From an uncultured bacterium (GTDB lineage Bacteria > Elusimicrobiota > Elusimicrobia > Elusimicrobiales > Elusimicrobiaceae), in NCBI GenBank assembly GCA_949294085.1, contig CASFFX010000009.1, forward strand, positions 1 to 64,000: a stretch of 64,000 bases of DNA. The letters are read 5' to 3'. Under the pieces are notes generated by a model. The model searched no databases. It saw only the letters and a list, made by a program, of their open reading frames with translations, and was not told where the DNA came from. Position 1 is the stretch's first letter, and every line of letters starts with the position of its first letter. This document shows, one piece after another, positions 31,735-39,873 of the stretch. The translations under genes were made by a program, and so were the position numbers.

Positions 31735-32937
31735 ATGCTCGGCTGGAGACGTTTTTTGTGGGTGGCTGTATTGGTGTGCGCGGGGCCGCTGTTGGGGGCC
31801 GCGCCGGCGAAGCCTGCCCCTTTTTTTGCGCAGCTGCGCGCCCGGATGGCCGGGTCCGCCTATGTAAAGGCCAATCCCGCTCTAAACCGGTTTGCCTGGC
31901 TGCGCCAGTATTTCCCTACGACAACCCTCGGTCAACGGCGCGGATTTTTGACGCGGCTGTATCACTCGTTTTTAACGGCGGATAAACAGCGCGCCGTGGC
32001 GGTGTATTTGTATCAGATGTACATTTCTTCGGCGACGTACGGGGGCGAAATGCCCCGGCGGCTGAACATCAATTATTTGGGAGCGCTGGACGCGCTGGAG
32101 CGCCTGCAGGACCGCTTTGACGTGCGCGGGGCCGAAGCGTTTTATCAAAAAAACAAGGCGGAAATAAAAGCCTTGCTGCAGCAATTTTTTGCCCAAAGCC
32201 GCTTGGCGGTTTATGCTCCCCAAGACCCGCGCAACGACGCGGCGGAAATAGCCTTTTTGCGTGCGCTGGCGGCCAGTACGTACGGCGGGGAACGCGCCGC
32301 CTACGCCCTGGAAACTCCGCGCGGAACGGCGCGGCTGGATCCGGCCGATTTGGCCTGGCTGCAGCAAATTCAACACGCTTCCAACCGGGAAATTGCCCAA
32401 AAAGTTGCTTTGTATGAAGTGGACGGCGTGGATTTGGCGATGATGGACCCGTCTTATTCCGGCCCGCTGACTAAGGAAACGCAGTATTTGTACCGCCCCG
32501 CCGCCAAAGAGTGTGCGGCGTGCTCGTATTTGACCTGCCGCCAGGTGTGCCGGCAGCCGCGCGGCCGCGCGGTGCGGCTGTACCAGCTGCAGCTGCGGGC
32601 CAAAAACGGCGGCCTGCTGGAACCGGCCCGCGGAACGTATTTTCGCAATCCGAAGGGGGGCTTTTATCCCGGCTGGTCGTATCACGAAGCGGTGCTGATT
32701 GTGCTGAACCGACAAGGGCATTTTACGCCGGTGGTATTGGACCGGTTTTTATCGGACAAACCGCTTTTGTGGCAGGAGTGGCTGGCGCTGTTTAAGAAAG
32801 ACAATACGCTTTTGTACGCCTATCCGTTTCAACGCTGGGACGATACCGAAGCCCGCTTGGTACGCCCGCAGCACCGCCAAGGCGATAAAGTGTATCAGCA
32901 GGGCCGCGCCTACGAACCCTTCCCCGCGGAATATTAG
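31735..32937 (+). CDS. Secreted protein, possible protein-glutamine deamidase-like C-terminus
   Basis: The protein has 400 residues from ATG 31735, selected because TATACT ends 6 nt before it and a signal peptide begins there (GWRRFLWVAVLVCAGPLLGA). A longer upstream frame is unlikely. Residues 30-250 are helical and unassigned. Residues 255-390 contain CAACSYLTCRQVC, then GGFYPGWSYHEAVLIVLN, then FTPVVLDRFLSDKPLLWQEW. The spacing of Cys, Tyr-His and Leu-Asp, with P and W after the Asp, resembles the Cys-His-Asp triad of protein-glutaminase and related papain-like deamidases. This assignment is tentative, and the protein could be a transglutaminase-fold enzyme of another type. Confidence 0.6.
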   Translation: MLGWRRFLWVAVLVCAGPLLGAAPAKPAPFFAQLRARMAGSAYVKANPALNRFAWLRQYFPTTTLGQRRGFLTRLYHSFLTADKQRAVAVYLYQMYISSATYGGEMPRRLNINYLGALDALERLQDRFDVRGAEAFYQKNKAEIKALLQQFFAQSRLAVYAPQDPRNDAAEIAFLRALAASTYGGERAAYALETPRGTARLDPADLAWLQQIQHASNREIAQKVALYEVDGVDLAMMDPSYSGPLTKETQYLYRPAAKECAACSYLTCRQVCRQPRGRAVRLYQLQLRAKNGGLLEPARGTYFRNPKGGFYPGWSYHEAVLIVLNRQGHFTPVVLDRFLSDKPLLWQEWLALFKKDNTLLYAYPFQRWDDTEARLVRPQHRQGDKVYQQGRAYEPFPAEY

Positions 32938-32938
32938 C

Positions 32939-34261
32939 CTAAAATTTCCCGCCGAACACAAAGCCCACTTGGTCGCTTCCGTCCTGCAGGTTGCGGGTGT
33001 AATTTAACCCGAACGGGAACGGAAAACGCCATAGCTTATACGTCAGCGTAGCGCCCGCCCCGCTGTGCGGCCGATAGCGGCCCCCGTTGTACACATAGGC
33101 CAGTTCGTAAAAAGGCGCCAGGGAAAGGAGCCCGGTTTCGTTGCGAAGCAAATAGAAGATGAACGAAGTGGCCGCCCCCGCCCCGCGCGTGCCGCGGATC
33201 TGCCGGTCATACCGGCCCACCCCGCTTAACAATTCCGTAGAAAGCACACCGTCGCTAAACGGCGCCCGGAACGCGTCCTGCGCGCGGACTTCCGCCACCC
33301 ACATATGGCGGTTCTTCAGCTCCAGCACCCACGTGGCTTCCAGCCCCAATTTGGAAATCGTATAATCGCTGCCGCTCCAACGGCCGCCGGCCGAATAAAA
33401 CAGATTAACGGCGTATCCCTGCCGGGCCCGGGGCAAGTTTTGCAGGCTTTTTTTCTTATCCGTCAGCCCATAGCCCGAAAGGGCCCCCATGTTGGCGCCT
33501 TTGCGCACATCGTCCGTCAAGCGCAGCCCCAAAGTTACCTGATTGTGTGACCCGTTATCCAACGCGTGGGGGGAATAGCGGTAGCGCACGTATTCGGGCC
33601 GTATAAACGCGCGAACCGTGCGCGAAAAACGCCGCATGTACGTAAAAGCCAGCTGGTCCTTGCGCGTGTGCAGGCGGGTGCGCAGCTGCGGGGCGTATTC
33701 ATCCTCGTCGTCGGTGGTGGAAAATACGCCAAACGTGTTGCTCCAGCCATTTTGGTAAAAGCGCTGTTCAAAATTCAGTTTGGTAAATCCCAGCGAAAAG
33801 AAATCGTTCCCCACGCTGGCGCCGGCCATGGCGGTAAACCCGTCCGAACTGCCGCCGGCAAATACAAAGGTGCTTTCTCCCTGCTTAAACAAGTTTCCCG
33901 CCGCCAAGGAAAGGGCCGCCGCGCTTTTTTTGCCGCCGGCGGCAAACGCCAGGGGAAAAATATAGTAGCCGTCTTGTGCGTCTATAAAAATGTCCTTTTG
34001 CCCGTTTTCGCCGTCTTGAATGGAAAAATCCAATTTCTTAAATACGCGCAAGTCGTGCAGATCATCCTGGGCTTTTTCGTAAAGTGGAACGGTAAAAGGG
34101 TCGTTTGGTTTAAGCAAAAAACGTTTTTTTAGTGTTTGCGGGCTCATGCGGGTGGTGGTGGCGTGAATTTGGCCCACCGTCGGGAAAGGGGTTTCTTCGG
34201 TCGGTTGGGCTGTGGCCGGGCAAACGCTTAGCAAGCACAGCGGCAAAATCCATTTTTTCAT
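32939..34261 (-). CDS. Omp85-like outer-membrane protein with a single POTRA-like domain
   Basis: The 440-residue protein has a signal peptide (cleavage near CPATAQ). Residues 25-105 resemble one POTRA unit: a predicted strand-helix with LKKRFLLKPNDPFTVPLYEKA, then DDLHDLRVFKKLDFSIQD. A 16-strand-like beta-barrel follows, with alternating aromatic strands, an IRGTRG element near residue 360 that could be the lid-loop RGF-type motif, and a C-terminal GGKF. It may assist insertion or secretion of other barrel proteins or act as a surface antigen. TATAAT ends 6 nt before the ATG (minus strand), predicting a leaderless message. Confidence 0.72.
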   Translation of the reverse strand: MKKWILPLCLLSVCPATAQPTEETPFPTVGQIHATTTRMSPQTLKKRFLLKPNDPFTVPLYEKAQDDLHDLRVFKKLDFSIQDGENGQKDIFIDAQDGYYIFPLAFAAGGKKSAAALSLAAGNLFKQGESTFVFAGGSSDGFTAMAGASVGNDFFSLGFTKLNFEQRFYQNGWSNTFGVFSTTDDEDEYAPQLRTRLHTRKDQLAFTYMRRFSRTVRAFIRPEYVRYRYSPHALDNGSHNQVTLGLRLTDDVRKGANMGALSGYGLTDKKKSLQNLPRARQGYAVNLFYSAGGRWSGSDYTISKLGLEATWVLELKNRHMWVAEVRAQDAFRAPFSDGVLSTELLSGVGRYDRQIRGTRGAGAATSFIFYLLRNETGLLSLAPFYELAYVYNGGRYRPHSGAGATLTYKLWRFPFPFGLNYTRNLQDGSDQVGFVFGGKF

Positions 34262-34348
34262 AGAGCTATTATAGCTTTTTGCCCGTTGGGCCCGTCGGCC
34301 GCTTTTGGGTTAGTTGCGGCCGCGGCGTTGCGCGGGCGAACGGTTTGG

Positions 34349-34354
34349 TATAAT
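34349..34354 (+). promoter_or_regulatory. -10 box of the dCMP deaminase gene
   Basis: TATAAT precedes the start codon by 42 nt, leaving a leader of about 35 nt with GGGAGGAG, in contrast to the many leaderless genes nearby. The -35 is weak. Confidence 0.6.
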
Positions 34355-34396
34355 ATCTTTAATTCAACAGAGCCCGTTTGCGGGCGGGAGGAGCCC

Positions 34397-34885
34397 ATGG
34401 CAAGACGCGATAAAACCAATTATTACCTGGATTTGGCGGACGTAGTTTCCCAACGGGGGACCTGCCTGCGCCGCCGCTACGGGGCCGTGATTGTGAAAAA
34501 CGATGAAGTTATTTCCACCGGCTACGTAGGCGCGCCGCGCGGCCGCAAAAATTGCAGCGATTTGGGCTATTGCATCCGCCAACAATTAAATATCCCGCGC
34601 GGGGAACGCTACGAATTATGCCGCAGCGTGCATGCCGAGGCCAACGCCATCATCAGCGCGCCGCGCGACAAAATGCTGGGAGCCACGCTGTATTTGTCCG
34701 GGCGGGAAGTGGCGACCGACGAGTTTATCCAAAATTCCAACAGTTGCTCCATGTGCAAGCGCATGATCATCAATGCCGGCATCCAAAAAGTGGTGGTGCG
34801 CGATACGCACGACACCTACCGCGAAATTAACGTGCAGGATTGGGTGGAAAACGACGAATCTTTATCCGGTCAGCGCGGCTATTAG
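34397..34885 (+). CDS. Deoxycytidylate (dCMP) deaminase family protein
   Basis: The protein has 162 residues. ATG 34397 follows GGAGGAG. It has the zinc-dependent deaminase signature: HAEAN near residue 78 as the first ligand plus catalytic Glu, and SCSMCKRMI near 117 with the two zinc cysteines. Early motifs CLRRRYGAVIVKND and STGYVGAPRG with CSDLGYC are typical of ComEB/dCMP deaminases. It converts dCMP to dUMP for thymidylate synthesis. The usual PCxxC is SCSMC here. The gene is monocistronic. Confidence 0.9.
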   Translation: MARRDKTNYYLDLADVVSQRGTCLRRRYGAVIVKNDEVISTGYVGAPRGRKNCSDLGYCIRQQLNIPRGERYELCRSVHAEANAIISAPRDKMLGATLYLSGREVATDEFIQNSNSCSMCKRMIINAGIQKVVVRDTHDTYREINVQDWVENDESLSGQRGY

Positions 34886-34911
34886 GCCGGAAGGCTTACT
34901 TGCAAAAGGAC

Positions 34912-34944
34912 AAAAAAATCCCGCCTTTCGGCGGGTATTTTTTT
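34912..34944 (+). terminator. Terminator after the dCMP deaminase gene
   Basis: A CCCGCC/GGCGGG stem with a short loop is flanked by an A run and followed by ATTTTTTT. It also lies just past the 3' end of the minus-strand tRNA-Asp and could terminate both. Confidence 0.85.
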
Positions 34945-34948
34945 CAAA

Positions 34949-35026
34949 TGGCGGAGCCGACGAGATTCGAACTCGCGGTCTCTGCCTTGACAGGGCAGCG
35001 TGTTAACCAGGCTACACCACGGCTCC
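34949..35026 (-). tRNA. tRNA-Asp (anticodon GTC)
   Basis: On the minus strand the cloverleaf has acceptor GGAGCCG pairing with CGGCTCC, anticodon stem CTGCC/GGCAG with loop CTGTCAA (anticodon GTC), and T-loop TTCGAAT. The 3' CCA (34951-34949) is encoded. Confidence 0.97.
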
Positions 35027-35048
35027 ATTTGTTTCTTGCTACAGATAT

Positions 35049-35078
35049 ATTTTAGCTTAATTTGCGCGTCCGCGTCAA
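35049..35078 (-). promoter_or_regulatory. Promoter of tRNA-Asp
   Basis: On the minus strand TTGACG (35078-35073) and TAAAAT (35054-35049) are separated by 18 bp, ending 22 nt before the tRNA 5' end. Confidence 0.75.
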
Positions 35079-35112
35079 ACAAATTTTGCGGAGCGTTTTT
35101 TGTATAGGGAAA

Positions 35113-36012
35113 TTAATCAAAATTGCCCCATAAAATTTGTTCCAATTCCAGCTCCACGCCGTGTTTTTCCTTCACTTTTTGGCGCACTTGGTCCATCAGC
35201 GTTTTGATGTCCTGCGGCGTGGCGTGATTGAAATTGACGATAAACCCGGCGTGCTTTTCCGACACTTTCGCCCCGCCTACCGACAGGCCGCGCAGGCCCG
35301 TATCGTCAATCAGGCGGGAAGCATAGTCGTTGGCCGGGCGCTTAAATACGCTGCCGGCGGAAGGATATTCCAGCGGCTGTTTTTCCATGCGTTTATGCAA
35401 AATCGTGTTGCGCGTGGCGAGCAGTTGGGTAAAATCGCCCTTGGTCAGCTTGAACCCGGCCGATAAAATAATGCAGTCCTGCACGCCTTCCACCTTGCGG
35501 TAAGCGTGTTTGACTTCTTCTTTTAACAGCGTGGCCGGCCGGCCTTCAAAATCAATGACGTCAAAATATTCCAGGCAGTCAAACGTTTCCTGGCCAAAGG
35601 CGCCGGCGTTCATGTACACCGCCCCGCCCACGCTGCCGGGAATACCGGAAAGCTTTTCCATCCCGGCCAGGCCGGCTTCGCAGGCCATTTCGCACACTTT
35701 ATCCAGCGCGGCGCCGGCTTGCGCCTTGATCGTTTCGCCGTCTAGGCTTACGTGATTCATCCGCTTGGTGGAACATACAATGCCGCCAATGCCCCGCCCG
35801 CTTACCAAAATATTGGAGCCGAACCCGATGATGCGCAAGTCAATGTGTTCCGTTTGGGCCAGCTTTAATACAAAGCTCCACTCTTCCTGCGTTTTGGGAT
35901 AGACGTACACTTCCGCCGGCCCGCCCGTGCGGTAGGTGGTGTGCTGGGCCATCGGTTCGTCCAGCAGGCAGTGTTCGCCAAAGAAATTTTTCAGCTCCTG
36001 TTTATAGTCCAT
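35113..36012 (-). CDS. murB: UDP-N-acetylenolpyruvoylglucosamine reductase
   Basis: The 299-residue FAD enzyme has HTTYRTGGPAEVYVYP and IIGFGSNILVSGRGIGG in the FAD domain, GIPGSVGGAVYMNAGAFG with the substrate-binding residues, a central YRKVEG segment, YPSAGSVFKRP with the catalytic Ser, and a C-terminal VGGAKVSEKHAGFIVN with Glu. It reduces UDP-GlcNAc-enolpyruvate with NADPH in peptidoglycan precursor synthesis. The length is typical of the short class without the Tyr loop insertion. It lies 15 nt after the beta-barrel gene that ends at 36028, and the two are probably co-transcribed. Confidence 0.96.
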   Translation of the reverse strand: MDYKQELKNFFGEHCLLDEPMAQHTTYRTGGPAEVYVYPKTQEEWSFVLKLAQTEHIDLRIIGFGSNILVSGRGIGGIVCSTKRMNHVSLDGETIKAQAGAALDKVCEMACEAGLAGMEKLSGIPGSVGGAVYMNAGAFGQETFDCLEYFDVIDFEGRPATLLKEEVKHAYRKVEGVQDCIILSAGFKLTKGDFTQLLATRNTILHKRMEKQPLEYPSAGSVFKRPANDYASRLIDDTGLRGLSVGGAKVSEKHAGFIVNFNHATPQDIKTLMDQVRQKVKEKHGVELELEQILWGNFD

Positions 36013-36027
36013 ACGCGGTATTTCGGG

Positions 36028-36726
36028 TTAAAAGTTCAGCCCAACCCCTCCTTGCAGGGCGTGATTGGAGGAGGTTTTGGTGTACGCCGCAAACAAATAC
36101 ACAAACGGGAACGGCTTGACGTTCACACCCGCGGTGTAGCGCACGTCCCCGTCCGAGGTGGAACGGGAAGGCAGCAAATCTTTCGTTTCCAGTTCGCCGT
36201 AATCGTACCCGACGCCCACATACGGCGTGAGGAACAGCACACTCATAGAGGCTACGGCCGAGAGAGAGTAGTGATCGGTGGTGTACCAATCGGTGGAGCC
36301 GCGGTCGTAAAATCCGCCCAGCGACACGTGAATCGTGTCAAACAAGCCAAAATTGTATTTTAAGCCGCCGCCCAGCGATTCAAATCCGTTCATATCGGTC
36401 CCGCGCAGTACAACGCCCAGGTTCAGCACGGGGATTTTGGTTTCCGCGGTGATGAAGCCGGCGTACAGATAATCGTCGGAAGAAATATTGTTCTTGTCCG
36501 ACGGTTTTACCGCGCTTAACGTAGCACCAATATCAAACCCGGGGAAGGACGTCCCTTTGCCGGTGTGGAAATCGGCCACGCCGATTAACGCGTTGATGTC
36601 TTTATTGTAGGCAGACAGGTCCGACGCGGCGGAATAATGCGCGCGGAAATCATCTGCAATGTTGGAAGCGGAGGCAACCCCCGCGAAGCACAAAAAACTG
36701 ACTAAAACGGCTAAAAGTTTTTTCAT
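36028..36726 (-). CDS. Predicted outer-membrane beta-barrel protein
   Basis: The 232-residue protein has a signal peptide (MKKLLAVLVSFLCFAGVASA), about ten short alternating strands (for example LYAGFITAETKIPVLNLGVV and YTAGVNVKPFPFVYLFAAYT), and a C-terminal GVGLNF ending in Phe. No named family is recognised. It is probably a small OmpW/OmpX-like barrel. GGAGAA precedes the ATG, and a TATTATATAT tract upstream on the minus strand is a likely -10 region. It shares a divergent intergenic region with pgm. Confidence 0.72.
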   Translation of the reverse strand: MKKLLAVLVSFLCFAGVASASNIADDFRAHYSAASDLSAYNKDINALIGVADFHTGKGTSFPGFDIGATLSAVKPSDKNNISSDDYLYAGFITAETKIPVLNLGVVLRGTDMNGFESLGGGLKYNFGLFDTIHVSLGGFYDRGSTDWYTTDHYSLSAVASMSVLFLTPYVGVGYDYGELETKDLLPSRSTSDGDVRYTAGVNVKPFPFVYLFAAYTKTSSNHALQGGVGLNF

Positions 36727-36838
36727 AGTTCTCCGTTGCGAAAATGTAAGATATATAATATCATAGAAAAAGACGGGGGGATACGCAACCCGCCAGACGG
36801 AAAACCGATTTATATTTTGATACGTACAGGAGATTTGT

Positions 36839-38386
36839 ATGGTAAGTGAACTCGCTGGAACGCTGACGAAGCAGAAAATAGACGTTGTGTCGCTTAGAGA
36901 ACAGTTTTTTCATCCGAACGGAACCCCCGTGCCGGTTAAATTCGGTACGTCCGGCCACCGCGGCAGCTTGGGTACGGGCTTTTGCGCCCAGCATGCGCGC
37001 GCCATTGCGCAGGCCGTGGCCCGGATTCACTTGGAAAACCACATTGAGGGCCCGATTTTGGTGGGAGGCGATACGCGCTTGATGTCCGCCGATACGGCGC
37101 GCTTGTGCGCCGAAGTGCTGTGCGGCAACGGGCTAAGCGTCATCCTGCCGGATATGCCGCTGCCGACGCCGGTGTTTTCTTTTGAAATTATTAACGGCCG
37201 TGCCAGCGCGTCCTTAAACGGCACCGCCAGCCACAACCCGCCCCAGGATATGGGCTTGAAATACAACCCCTCCAACGGCGGCCCGGCCGATGCGGCGCTG
37301 ACGTCTTTAATTGAAAAATACGCCAACGAATACATGGCCCACCCGGACCAAATTAAATCCGTTTCGTTGGACGAAGCCCGCCAAAAAGGGCTGCTGCGCA
37401 CGGCCGATTTGATTTCGCCGTATGTAACGGCGTTGGCGCGCTTTATTGATTTTAAGGCGATTGCCGCTTCGCCCCTTAAATTTGCGGTTCACCCGCTAGG
37501 CGGGAGCAGCTTGGCTTTTTACGAAGCCATTAAGGAAAAATACGGGCTCAAAAATGTGGAAATCGTAAGCAAAGTGCAGGATCCCACCTTCTACTTTATT
37601 CCGATTGACCACGACGGAAAAATCCGGATGGATCCGTCGTCTAAATATCCGATGTCCCCGTTGATTAAATTGGTGCAGGACGGCACGTATGACTTTGCCG
37701 GCGCCAGCGACCCGGATGCCGACCGCTTTGGCTGCGCCACCAAAAAGGGCGGGCTTATCCCGCCGAACCACGCGCTGTGCGTCATGGCCGATTATCTGTA
37801 CCGCCACCACAAAGTGCGCGATGCGTATTCCATTGGCCGCACGCTGGGCACGACGTCCCTGCTGGACCGGATTGCCTACTCGCACAAACTGCGCTTGGAC
37901 GAAGTGAACGTGGGCTTTAAGTATTTTGTGGACGGCATTGTAAAACGCAAATATGTGTTGGCCGGGGAAGAAAGCGCCGGTATGTCCGTCAGCGGCTGGA
38001 CGCCCGAAAAAGACGGTATTTTTGCGGTGTGCCTGCTGATGGAAATCATGGCCACGGAAGGCGACATCGCCGACTTGTACGACCAGCTGACCGCCAAATT
38101 CGGCACGCCGTATTATACCCGCGTGGACGTTCCGACCGACGAGGAAACTAAAAAGCGCGTCAAAGCGCTCAAAGCGTCGGATTTTGACGGCCTCTACCAA
38201 GTGGCCGGCGAACGGGTAACGCGCGTGCGCGATACGGACGGCATTAAAATCTACCTGCAAAGCTCGTGGTTTTTGGTGCGGCCGTCTGGCACGGAGAATA
38301 TTCTTAAAATCTATGCCGAAACGTTCATCAGCCCCAAACACTTGGACGCGCTGATTGAACAAGCCAAACAACTGTTGGCTAAATAG
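36839..38386 (+). CDS. pgm: Phosphoglucomutase (alpha-D-glucose phosphate-specific)
   Basis: The 515-residue protein is an alpha-D-phosphohexomutase of the bacterial Pgm type. It has KFGTSGHRGSLG at the N-terminus, the phosphoserine loop GTASHNPPQDMGLKYNPSNG near residue 125, the metal loop ASDPDADRFG near 290, the sugar-specificity loop GEESAGMS near 378, and the phosphate-binding RPSGTEN near 480. It interconverts glucose-1-phosphate and glucose-6-phosphate, linking glycogen or nucleotide sugars with glycolysis. AGGAGA precedes the ATG. A strong terminator follows. Confidence 0.95.
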   Translation: MVSELAGTLTKQKIDVVSLREQFFHPNGTPVPVKFGTSGHRGSLGTGFCAQHARAIAQAVARIHLENHIEGPILVGGDTRLMSADTARLCAEVLCGNGLSVILPDMPLPTPVFSFEIINGRASASLNGTASHNPPQDMGLKYNPSNGGPADAALTSLIEKYANEYMAHPDQIKSVSLDEARQKGLLRTADLISPYVTALARFIDFKAIAASPLKFAVHPLGGSSLAFYEAIKEKYGLKNVEIVSKVQDPTFYFIPIDHDGKIRMDPSSKYPMSPLIKLVQDGTYDFAGASDPDADRFGCATKKGGLIPPNHALCVMADYLYRHHKVRDAYSIGRTLGTTSLLDRIAYSHKLRLDEVNVGFKYFVDGIVKRKYVLAGEESAGMSVSGWTPEKDGIFAVCLLMEIMATEGDIADLYDQLTAKFGTPYYTRVDVPTDEETKKRVKALKASDFDGLYQVAGERVTRVRDTDGIKIYLQSSWFLVRPSGTENILKIYAETFISPKHLDALIEQAKQLLAK

Positions 38387-38400
38387 AGGTTTTTGCTTGC

Positions 38401-38433
38401 AAAAGGGGGCGGCTGGGTGCCGCCCCTTTTTTG
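38401..38433 (+). terminator. Terminator of pgm
   Basis: A GGGGCGGC/GCCGCCCC stem, flanked by an A run and with a TGGGT loop, is followed by six T. Confidence 0.95.
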
Positions 38434-38472
38434 TGCCTGCGGTGGAAAATGGTATTTTGATACAATAAAGGT

Positions 38473-38835
38473 ATGTTAAATGTCTTGTATGTGGGATTAG
38501 GCGGTTTTGTGGGGGCGGCGCTGCGCTACGGCGTGAGCGCGGGCGCAGCCTGGCTGGCTTTTCGGGGGCATTGGGCCACGCTGGCCGTGAACGTGCTGGG
38601 CAGTTTGGCCATCGGGTATTTGGCCCCGTTTTTTGATAATCCTTCTCATCCGGCCCGCTTGTTTTTGGTGGTGGGCGTGTTGGGCGGATTTACGACGTTT
38701 TCTTCTTTTTCGCTGGATACGCTTTCGCTGTATCACAACCGGGAATTTTTCCTGGCGGCGTGCAATGTGCTGCTTAATGTGATGATTTGTTTGGCCGCGG
38801 TGTGGGCCGGGTTTCGGCTGCACCAGGCCTGGTAA
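38473..38835 (+). CDS. crcB: Fluoride ion channel CrcB/FluC
   Basis: The 120-residue protein has four membrane helices, the N-terminal GGFVGAALRYGVS motif, the NVLGSLAIGYL sodium-site helix, and the TTFSSFSLDT break in helix 3 that carries the fluoride-track phenylalanines. It forms a dual-topology dimer exporting fluoride. TACAAT (38461-38466) ends exactly 6 nt before the ATG, so the message is predicted leaderless. This excludes an upstream fluoride riboswitch of the crcB type. Confidence 0.95.
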   Translation: MLNVLYVGLGGFVGAALRYGVSAGAAWLAFRGHWATLAVNVLGSLAIGYLAPFFDNPSHPARLFLVVGVLGGFTTFSSFSLDTLSLYHNREFFLAACNVLLNVMICLAAVWAGFRLHQAW

Positions 38836-38844
38836 ACCTTTTAC

Positions 38845-38876
38845 AAAAAACCCCGCTTTCAAAGCGGGGGTTTTTT
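38845..38876. terminator. Bidirectional terminator between crcB and the GGDEF gene
   Basis: An AAAAAACCCCGCTTT/AAAGCGGGGTTTTTT stem with one bulged G serves converging genes. Confidence 0.95.
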
Positions 38877-38880
38877 AGGT

Positions 38881-39810
38881 TTATGCGCGTCGGTCCATTA
38901 CGTAAAAACTGCCTTCCTCGTGCTTTTTGGCCAAGCACTTGAGCTCGCTGCCAATGTTGCTTACCATGGCAAACGACGTCAGCGGGCGTTTGGTATTGTG
39001 CACAATGCCGATGCCGATGGAAAGAAATTTGAATTTTTCCGTTTCGCCTTTGCGGTTGGTGGACACCATATACCCGTTCTTGCGGTCCTCTTCGTTGTAA
39101 AACGAAGGGGCCACTTCGTCGGTCTTGGCGGCAATTTCGCGGGCAATGGCTTCGGCTTTTTCAAAGGCGCACACCACAATAAAATCATCCCCGCCGATAT
39201 GCCCCACAAAAGAAGTGGGATCCTGTTCCGCCGCGTGAACGATGATTTCCGCTTCCGTTTTCAGCACGCGGTCGCCCGCTTCAAAGCCGTATTTGTCGTT
39301 AAAGGACTTAAAGTTGTTTAAGTCGCAATACAGCACGGCAAACGGCCGTCCGCCGGCAATTTCCGCTTCCACCCGTGCCTGGATGGAAGGGTTGCCCGGC
39401 AAGCGGGTAAGCGGATTGCAATCCATTTTTTGTTTGTTGCGCTTGAGCAGCAATTTAACGCGCGCGACGATTTCGTCCTCGTCGGCGGGTTTGGTCAGGT
39501 AGTCGTCTATGTCCAAGCCCAGGCCTTCCAGCTTGGTGGATTTGTCCGACACCGCCGTAAAAATAATAATGGGCGTATGCAGGTAGCCCGTGCGGCTGCG
39601 CACCTCGCGCACGACTTCAAAGCCCGTCTTTTTGGGCATTTCATAGTCCAAAATCAGCAAATCGGGGTTTTCTTTATAGGTTTTGTCCAGGGCTTCCTGG
39701 CCGTCCTCTGCTTCAATGACGGTAAACCCGGCGTTGGTTAAAATTTCGGACACTAAAAAACGGATCGCGTGGGAATCGTCCGCCAGCAAAATTTTCGCAT
39801 TGTGTTCCAT
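38881..39810 (-). CDS. Response regulator with GGDEF-like (GGDDF) output domain
   Basis: The protein has 309 residues from ATG 39810 (TTTAAT 6 nt upstream). Residues 1-120 are a complete receiver: ILLADD acidic pair, LLILDYEMP with the phospho-acceptor Asp, and LTKPADE with the switch Lys. Residues 128-309 are a GGDEF domain starting at DCNPLTRLPGNPSIQ, with the active-site loop GHIGGDDF. The third position of the signature is Asp instead of Glu and the inhibitory RxxD site is absent. It may be a weak or alternative cyclase, or a GTP-binding regulator. No c-di-GMP effector is seen nearby. It is divergent from the antiporter gene. Confidence 0.92.
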   Translation of the reverse strand: MEHNAKILLADDSHAIRFLVSEILTNAGFTVIEAEDGQEALDKTYKENPDLLILDYEMPKKTGFEVVREVRSRTGYLHTPIIIFTAVSDKSTKLEGLGLDIDDYLTKPADEDEIVARVKLLLKRNKQKMDCNPLTRLPGNPSIQARVEAEIAGGRPFAVLYCDLNNFKSFNDKYGFEAGDRVLKTEAEIIVHAAEQDPTSFVGHIGGDDFIVVCAFEKAEAIAREIAAKTDEVAPSFYNEEDRKNGYMVSTNRKGETEKFKFLSIGIGIVHNTKRPLTSFAMVSNIGSELKCLAKKHEEGSFYVMDRRA

Positions 39811-39816
39811 ACCGAT

Positions 39817-39867
39817 ATTAAAATAAATTATGCCGCTGCCACGCAAGAGTTCCTTTTTTCGTATAAT
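39817..39867. promoter_or_regulatory. Divergent leaderless promoter pair (GGDEF regulator / antiporter)
   Basis: A minus-strand TTTAAT (39822-39817) and a plus-strand TATAAT (39862-39867) each end 6 nt before the start codons at 39810 and 39874. The 63-nt region has no ribosome sites. Confidence 0.65.
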
Positions 39868-39873
39868 TTTTAT

